Positions 58,191 through 64,000 of a stretch of DNA of 64,000 nt are shown here, one piece after another. Position 1 is the first letter of the stretch; every line of letters begins with the position of its first letter. The translations under genes and the position numbers were made by a program. The notes under the pieces are model-generated. The model ran no database searches and had not been told where the DNA came from. It saw only the letters and a program-made list of their open reading frames with translations. This stretch comes from Rapana venosa (Eukaryota; Mollusca; Gastropoda; Neogastropoda; Muricidae): positions 30,572,056 through 30,636,055 of the forward strand of contig CM054165.1 of the NCBI GenBank assembly GCA_028751875.1. The letters are read 5' to 3'.

Positions 58191-61100
58191 GATGATCCAG
58201 GTCTTCTTCTTTTCGATGCCTTATTGTTTTACACCAAGAGACCAGTTCGCCTAAGGAATGTAACAGTCGTCTGTAGGGCATCCACAGTTTTTCTTCTAGG
58301 GGTAATGGGTTCGGCCACATTTCCTCTCTCAGCTGCCTGAAGGCCCTGCAGTCCTGCAGGATGTGGCGAGTGTCTTGCTCAGCTTCCCCACATGAGCACA
58401 TGGGGGAGGGTACCACTTTCATCTTCCGTGCAGATGTTGTGTTCAGCCTGCAGTGGCCTTTCTTAATCGGAAGATGGCACCTGTCTTGTCTGGGAGGCTG
58501 GGGTAGCTGTCTGGTGGTGGCGTTTTCCCCTGTATAGAGCCTAATGATGGTCTTGCTCTCTGCAAGGCGACAGGTTTTCGGCTGTTCATCTCGGGCGCCT
58601 ATCTTGGCCATTCTGTCAGCTTGCTCATTGCCCCCCGACGCCACAGTGTGAAGGGATCCACCTGCAGCACGGTGCGAAGACACTGGATGTTAGTAGTGCC
58701 ATCTCTATTGTGGAAGCTGGCCGCTGTTGAAGGCTTGCAGCACAGACAGAGCGTCGGTCAAAAAGACGACCTGAGTGTTTGTATCCACTCTGCTGCGGAT
58801 GGTGTTTGCTGAAAGGGAAATGATCGTTTCCCAAACTTCGGCCTGTAGTTGGTGCAGTAACGCCGGTTGCTATTGACCGAGTCTGCCATTCTCTGCTGGG
58901 ATACCAAAAGTAGGCCCCAGCTCCTCCACATCTGGTGGCCCTCTGTTGCAGAGCCGTCTGTGTAGACGGGAGCCATGCCTCGTGAGGGTATTAAATTTTC
59001 TATCATGGCTGCTGTCAGAGTTCTTTTGACAATGTTCGCTCTGTTCAAGTTTCTCTTCGTGATTCCTGGAACTTCATCACTAGTCATTTTTCCTGCCCTT
59101 TCTTGGGCCATGAGGATCATCAAGGGAGAAGTGATGGGCTGTACGCTGAGTTGTCTTGGTGCTTCTCAGCAGTGCACGAGCTTCGACTGCAAAACGGGAG
59201 CGGTTAGTCTTCCAGAGGACAGCTTCTCCAGTCTTGTGCTCATGGATGGTCTTTGGTGCACTGGTAATTTGGGTAGCCCTTTTGCAAACGCCCCTTTCTG
59301 TTTCCTTCTGGTGATGAGAGGAGCTATGCCAGTCACCTGCTCCATCTTCTCTATGGGGGTGGGTTTCATCGCGCCTGTGATGATTCTCAAGGCTTGGTTC
59401 TGTACCTTGTCCAGGGTGTCCCGATGTGTCTTGGCAGCTGTCATCCAGAGTTTGATCCGTCTCAAGATGGGTCGACAGTGCCCTGGTAGACTGATTTCAG
59501 GATGTGTTCATTAGCTCCCCACTGTGTCCCTGCAAGTTTGCGCATGATTTGAGCTTACGCCTTGCATTTTTCCTTCTGCCTGGGTGATGTGTTGTTCCAG
59601 GTCAGCTTCTTGTCATATGTGACCCCAAGGTAGTCTGTTGGTCTTCCATCTTGAGGGGCGTGTTGCCAAGGGTGAGGCGTCCAGGGCTTGCTTTTGGTGA
59701 GAGCGTAAAAGAGGGTGCCTGTGGTCTTGTCCCGGTTAATGAAAACACACCACTTTTTTCAGCCCATGCGGAAACTTTATCCAGGGCCATCTGCATGCGG
59801 TAGTTTGCTGTTGAAGCGTACTCCTCCGTGCACCAGAGCACCAGGTCGTCTGCATAAAGCGCTGCGTGGACTCCCCTTTGGGAAGCTCTGACACAATATC
59901 GTTAATGAAGAGCACGAACAGGATTGGGGAGAGTACCCTCCCTGAGGTACTCCTTGCCGAGGAGTACCTTCCGGCCACAGCGGCAGTCCCCCAAACACTC
60001 TGGCTCGTCGGTTGTGAAGGTAGGATTTGTCCACTGGTACATATTGCCGGTAATGCCACTGCGTAGGAGCTTCACAAGGATCCCATCTTTCCAGACGTTT
60101 CGAAGGCCTTCTGTAGATCTATGAAGATTGCCAGGGTCATCTTCTTGGCCTGAAAAGCAACCTCTATAACTTGAGTAAGAAGAGTTTTTTTTGATCTTCA
60201 TGCTTTTGTACTGACGGAATCCGGGTTGTCAGGGACTAGGAATGCTTTTAGTCTCCAGGTAGAGTTGCAGGGCGCAGGTTGATGATGCGCTCCATGGTCT
60301 TACAGAGGCAACCGTGAGGCTGATTGGGCGATAGCTGATGGCCTTTGCTCTTGTTCTGCCCTTCTTCAGTACTGGGATCATGATGGCCTCTTTCCAACAT
60401 TGGGGGACCTGACCACTGTTCCAGCTCAAGTTGAAGATGTCCAAGAGCTTCTGGAGAGCAGTGTTGCCTGGTGTTGTATCATCTCGTTGGTGATGTTGTC
60501 AGGTCCTGGGGACTTCTTCTTCTTCAGTTTCTTGATGGCTTTTAGGAGTTCTGGCAGGTACTTTTGTTCCATTCCCCTCTGCCCCTTTCCGTTTTTTCCC
60601 TCCTGCTCTTTTTTCCTTTCCACTTTTTTCTGTAGGTTTTGTGGATGTTGTTATTCTTTTTTTTGGCGTACTTCTTGGAAAAAGGTTTTTTGCTGCCCCT
60701 TTCCCCCGTAGAGTTCTGCCCGTCTTTTCCAGTGGACCCTTCTGCCCCTTTTTGTACCTTCATCGTTCGGGGCCTGTTTTAGTCCCAACTTGTTGGTCTT
60801 TTTCCATTTTGAGGCTTGATTTTTTCTCCTCCGCCCGTCCTTGCTTTCTAGTTTAGTTCTGGGGTTTTTTTGCCGTCTCTTTGGAGTCGATGGGGTTTCC
60901 CCTGATTGGGGTTTTTCTCTACTTCTTCCTGCTTCGGTACTGCAGTGTGCCTGTTGAAGCGGGTCCGTCCATATGGGGTAGTCTTTTTTGCTCCCCTTTA
61001 TCATTCCCGGGCTGCATGAAGGATGCTTTTGTTGAATTTTTCCTTTTACGTTTGATTTTTTCGTCCCTCAACTTGAATTTTTTGTTAGCTTTTCTTTTGC

Positions 61101-61770
61101 CCTAAAGGCAAAAAACCCCATTTGGGGCCTTCTTAAGTTCCATTTTGGTTAGTCGTCCCTTTTTTCGCTTCTCCACGATTGTAGGATAGGGGGCGGTGGT
61201 CCTTCCCCCACTGTTTTTTGACCGTTCCCCATCCTCGGGGTTTTCATCAGTCAGAAGCCAGGCCCGGGGGTGGGGGTCCCCAGGGGCGTGAGTAAAGGTA
61301 GGGGGGCGGTGGGGTCGTTGACAGATTAGGCGGGGGTTCATCCTGCCATGCCTCTACTTTTTTCTCCTCGCTTTCAAGGTGGTTGTTCCCCAACCGGACC
61401 TGCGTTGAATCGCCCTGAGAGGAAACTGTTTCTGGGACCTGGGTTCAGGCTAATTTTTATCACAGGGGAGTAAATATTGACGACATGAAACTACTGTCCT
61501 TTGGGGGGATCTCACTGTCTGGTACTCTGCTTTCCCCCATGTACGTCTTTTTTTCACAGCGTTCAGGTTGTTTTCCCCACAATGCAGTACCCCCTTTTTC
61601 TTTACCCTGTCGATACTGCAAACACCGATACCGGATCTTTAGTGGCTTTCCCCCCTGCAGGTTGTCTCTTGCAACAACACACGTGGATTTTACGTGTAGG
61701 GAAATGTTGGAGCCTGTTTCTTGTTGCTGACCCCCTTTACGTTCCACTGCATGAAGTTATGGTAGGGGGG
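58183..61770 (-). mobile_element. I/Jockey-like LINE ORF2: endonuclease, reverse transcriptase, RNase H, CCHC
   Basis: Minus strand, broken by frameshifts. Endonuclease start TCVLLQETTC (about 61,653-61,682, catalytic Glu in LQET). Linker with YPIWTDPLQQAH near 60,945-60,980. Reverse transcriptase: KKKKSPGPDNITNEMIQ (about 60,478-60,530), SYRPISLT (about 60,315-60,340), IFIDLQKAF (about 60,105-60,132), LSPILFVLFINDI (about 59,900-59,940) and YADDLVLW, with YADD at 59,845-59,856. RNase H: PVYTDGSATEG (about 58,940-58,975) and WIPSHCGVGG (about 58,630-58,660), which continues as GNEQADRMAK. A C-terminal knuckle C-x-C-x8-H-x4-C (CSCGEAEQDTRHILQDC, about 58,348-58,398) follows. The domain order is that of I-group LINEs with RNase H. 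The frame reads straight into the GA strand of the satellite (ending HLRGTRERE). It is nearly complete but not intact. Confidence 0.88.
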
Positions 61771-62430
61771 TCCTTGGGCTTGCTTGGCTTGCGGCCATTC
61801 CCCAGTCCCCCCCGTCCCCTGGGTCCACAGGACTTAAGGGAAACCTCCATCGGCCCTTTTTTGGACCCCCGTTGAGGGCCCCCCCCCCGGGAAATGCAAA
61901 CCCGCCGGCGGGTCCCCCCAAAACGAGCACCATTCCTGTTTTAACTGACTCGAAGTGTCCCTTAAGGGGATAGTTTCATGGTGATGTGGTTGTCTCGGGA
62001 AACGCCGCTAGGCCCATCACCTCTGAAAATTCAGCTTTCCCTGTCCACCCCTTTTTCGCCTTTTAAAAGACATGCCCGGGTTGGGTTGGGAGAGGGCCCA
62101 TTCTTCAAAAGTTTTGCTTTTCCAAAACCATACCCCGGGAACCCAAAGGGGGGGTCAAGGGAAATGACTTTAGAGAACCAGGGTACGCCACCTTCCCCAA
62201 TAAGAGCACGGGCCAGCTGCGGGCCCTCACGGTCTACCTCCCCTTTTTGGGGGCCTTTGGGCCCCATTTTTTACTCCACCCCAAGGGGACGGGGAAAAAC
62301 CTTTTTGGGCATCTACCCCCTTCGCATCTCCACCCTCTGCAACCGGGAACATCCCCCTCTGGGAGATGACCTCTATTGGAAAAACCGACAAAAAGAAAGC
62401 AGAAATTTAAAACTTTAGGGGTGCAGCAAA
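61771..62430 (-). mobile_element. Probable 5' region / ORF1 of the I/Jockey-like LINE
   Basis: Upstream of the endonuclease on the same strand, where an ORF1 (gag-like, zinc-knuckle) would be expected. A 78-codon minus frame (62,031-62,267) rich in Gly, Pro, Lys and Arg is present. I cannot identify a complete zinc knuckle, and the sequence is full of homopolymers. The assignment rests on position. Confidence 0.4.
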
Positions 62431-62435
62431 GGGGC

Positions 62436-62520
62436 TTCGTTGTGTGTGAGTGAGGGTGGGGGGGTGGGTGAGTGAGTGTGGGGGTTTTTTGGTGTGGGGT
62501 TGGGTTTTTGAGGTGGTTTT
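62436..62520 (+). repeat. GT/GTGAG/GGGT simple sequence
   Basis: Runs of GTGTGTGAGTGAGGGTGGGG and similar, ending near 62,520. Confidence 0.8.
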
Positions 62521-62559
62521 TCAAAATCACTTTTTTTGCTAAAAGAATGTTTTATAATT

Positions 62560-62770
62560 TTTTTTGGGTTTTTTTATTTTTTTTATGTCCCAGGATAATG
62601 GGAAAAAACGCTTTGGTTTCTTTTTTTTTTTTACATCCAGTCCCCGGTTATTCCCGGTTTTTTTGGGAAATTTTGTTAACGTTTTTTTGCCGGCAAACAA
62701 TGGGCCCAAAAAAACGACGGATTTTAAAGTGTGCGCAAGATGTTTCTGCTAGAACAAAGCATGCCTTTTC
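62560..62770 (+). repeat. Dispersed repeat, noisy copy
   Basis: Same order of words as 63,790-63,985: GGATAATGG, CATCC-GTCCCCG, GCACACAATGGCC (here GCAAACAATGGGCC), GTGTGCGCAAGATGTT. Extra homopolymer bases are inserted. It is a copy of the same family in the same orientation, about 1.23 kb apart. Confidence 0.75.
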
Positions 62771-63000
62771 AAAAAAAAAAGAATATATAAATATATATAT
62801 TTAATATAAATATATATATTAAAATAGGAGAGAGAGAGAGGAGAAAGAGGGGAGAGAAAAGAGAAAAATAGAAATTAAACCAAAAACCCCAACCCACAAA
62901 ACACAAAAACACCCCAACACACCACACACACAACCAACCCCACACACACACACAACACACACACACACAAACACACACACACACCCACACACACTATTTG
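62771..63000 (+). repeat. AT, GA and CA simple sequence
   Basis: An AAATATATAT block (about 62,780-62,825), a GA-rich run (about 62,826-62,870) and a CA-rich run (about 62,895-62,995). Confidence 0.88.
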
Positions 63001-63784
63001 AACAAAAATTTTAAAACTGAATGAAAGATCTTTTGCAACTTAAAAAAATATCCGACAAATGTGATGAAATTGCATAATGGGCTTTGCAAGGGAAAAAGGC
63101 CCCCCAAGCAAAAAGACATTGTTAAAATTACTACATGCAAAACACACGCACACACACACAACGAAGTACGTAAATTTTTTTTTTTATTTTTACTACGTAA
63201 TCAAAATTTTATTATTTCACTTTTTTTTTTCTTTTAAGACTTTTTCTTGGGGTGAAATTTTTTCACTTGGGCTTATTTTATTTTATGTCTTAATACGCTC
63301 AATACAAAATAAGTGTTTTTAAATTTTTTTTTATATAATATATTTAAAATATATATAATTTTATTAATTAAATATATATAATTAAAAAATATAAATAAAA
63401 ATAAAATAAAATATATAAAAAATATAAAATTTTTTGGGGTGTGGGCGTGTTTGTGTGTGAATCTCGCTAAAAAATATACCCCCTTTGAGTTCCTAGCCAA
63501 GAAACAGAACCCCCAACCACCCCCCCCCAAAAAAAAAAAACCAAACCCAAATCCAATAAAAAAAAAAAAACCGAACAAACAGACAAACAAACAACAACAC
63601 CCCCCCCCATCCCACCCACCCCCAACCCCCATAAAAAAGAGAAAGAAAAAAATGCTTTTAAAAATCCTTCACCGCCAGTGACAGTTGGGCCCAGCATGTT
63701 GTGGCTACAGTGATTTTCTAAGAACCGGATCAGGTGCGGACTGGGGTTGACATGCCACAGACAGATCTCTCAAGTCAGTCTGTC
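63001..63784. other. AT-rich and homopolymer-rich, no gene recognised
   Basis: Contains a short CA tract (about 63,144-63,161), an AT-rich block (about 63,320-63,435) and C and A homopolymers (about 63,520-63,650). From about 63,660 the sequence looks clean again. Confidence 0.6.
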
Positions 63785-64000
63785 TTGTTTTTATTTAAGA
63801 ATTTTTTATATCGAGGATAATGGAATAAGCGCTTACGTGCTTTTTTAACATCCTGTCCCCGTGTGTATGCAGTTTTGTAAATTCTGTCATCCGTTCCCAA
63901 CCGGCACACAATGGCCTACTCTTACTAAAAAGCAGAACAGGATTTACCGTGTGCGCGAGATGTTCTGCGTGCGTTCGCACACGGGGCACCTCGGTTTATA
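63785..64000 (+). repeat. Dispersed SINE-like repeat, clean copy, cut by the window edge
   Basis: Ends with CACACGGGGCACCTCGGTTT at the window edge. Its reverse complement, AAACCGAGGTGCCCCGTGTG, resembles the body of tRNA-derived SINEs that I recall from gastropods. The tRNA-like head would lie beyond the edge. A noisy relative is at 62,560-62,770. Confidence 0.6.

Noticed and set aside
58975..59514. 179-codon plus-strand frame
   Set aside because: Antisense to the LINE reverse-transcriptase/RNase H region, which carries the real motifs on the minus strand.
1..64000. tRNA, rRNA or other structural RNA genes
   Set aside because: I looked for tRNA-like A/B boxes and conserved rRNA words; only the SINE-type promoter at 17,930-17,982 and its duplicate were found.

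Overview
This is eukaryotic, almost certainly animal, repeat-rich non-coding DNA. I find no intact host gene, rRNA, tRNA, operon or CRISPR array. What can be recognised is retrotransposon debris of three LINE types, a tRNA-derived SINE, SINE-like tails, microsatellites, two minisatellites and one very large compound satellite. This mix, with L1/Tx1-like, RTE-like and RNase H-bearing I/Jockey-like LINEs and SINE tails ending in ATT or ACT triplets, suggests a marine invertebrate, most likely a mollusc and perhaps a gastropod. That assignment is inference from family resemblance, not from any marker gene.

Layout. 1-1,090: endonuclease half of an L1/Tx1-like LINE, minus strand. 1,090-4,345: no gene, several C/G, GA and CA tracts. 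4,346-8,000: minus-strand LINE ORF2 (endonuclease then reverse transcriptase) followed directly by a LINE ORF1. 8,431-8,925: a GA-rich array with a recurring AT-rich core. 10,161-10,333: SINE-like tail. 11,180-12,060: a second LINE ORF1 fragment. 13,470-15,420: decayed RTE-like reverse transcriptase, plus strand. 15,553-15,870: 26-28 bp minisatellite. 17,915-18,465: tRNA-derived SINE.

The dominant structure is a direct tandem duplication: about 4,722-21,079 is repeated at 21,088-37,456 with a period of 16,377-16,379 bp. I noticed only two single-base indels in the interior. A third, partial and very error-rich copy of the right-hand end lies at about 41,310-43,035.

From about 37,985 the text changes character: long homopolymers, compressed words and broken frames, as in unpolished long-read consensus. 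Two repeats present in both clean and noisy versions support this reading. 45,833-58,190 is a satellite of about 12 kb made of an 18-base core, CCAACATGATTCTATTCA, alternating with variable (CT)n. It abuts the 3' end of a nearly complete minus-strand I/Jockey-like LINE with endonuclease, reverse transcriptase, RNase H and C-terminal CCHC motifs (58,183-61,770). The last 1.5 kb holds AT, GA and CA simple sequence and two copies of a dispersed repeat.

No genes work together here in a pathway. I found no convincing new biological system. The most notable items are the tandem duplication (real or artefact), the core-plus-microsatellite arrays and the LINE/satellite junction.
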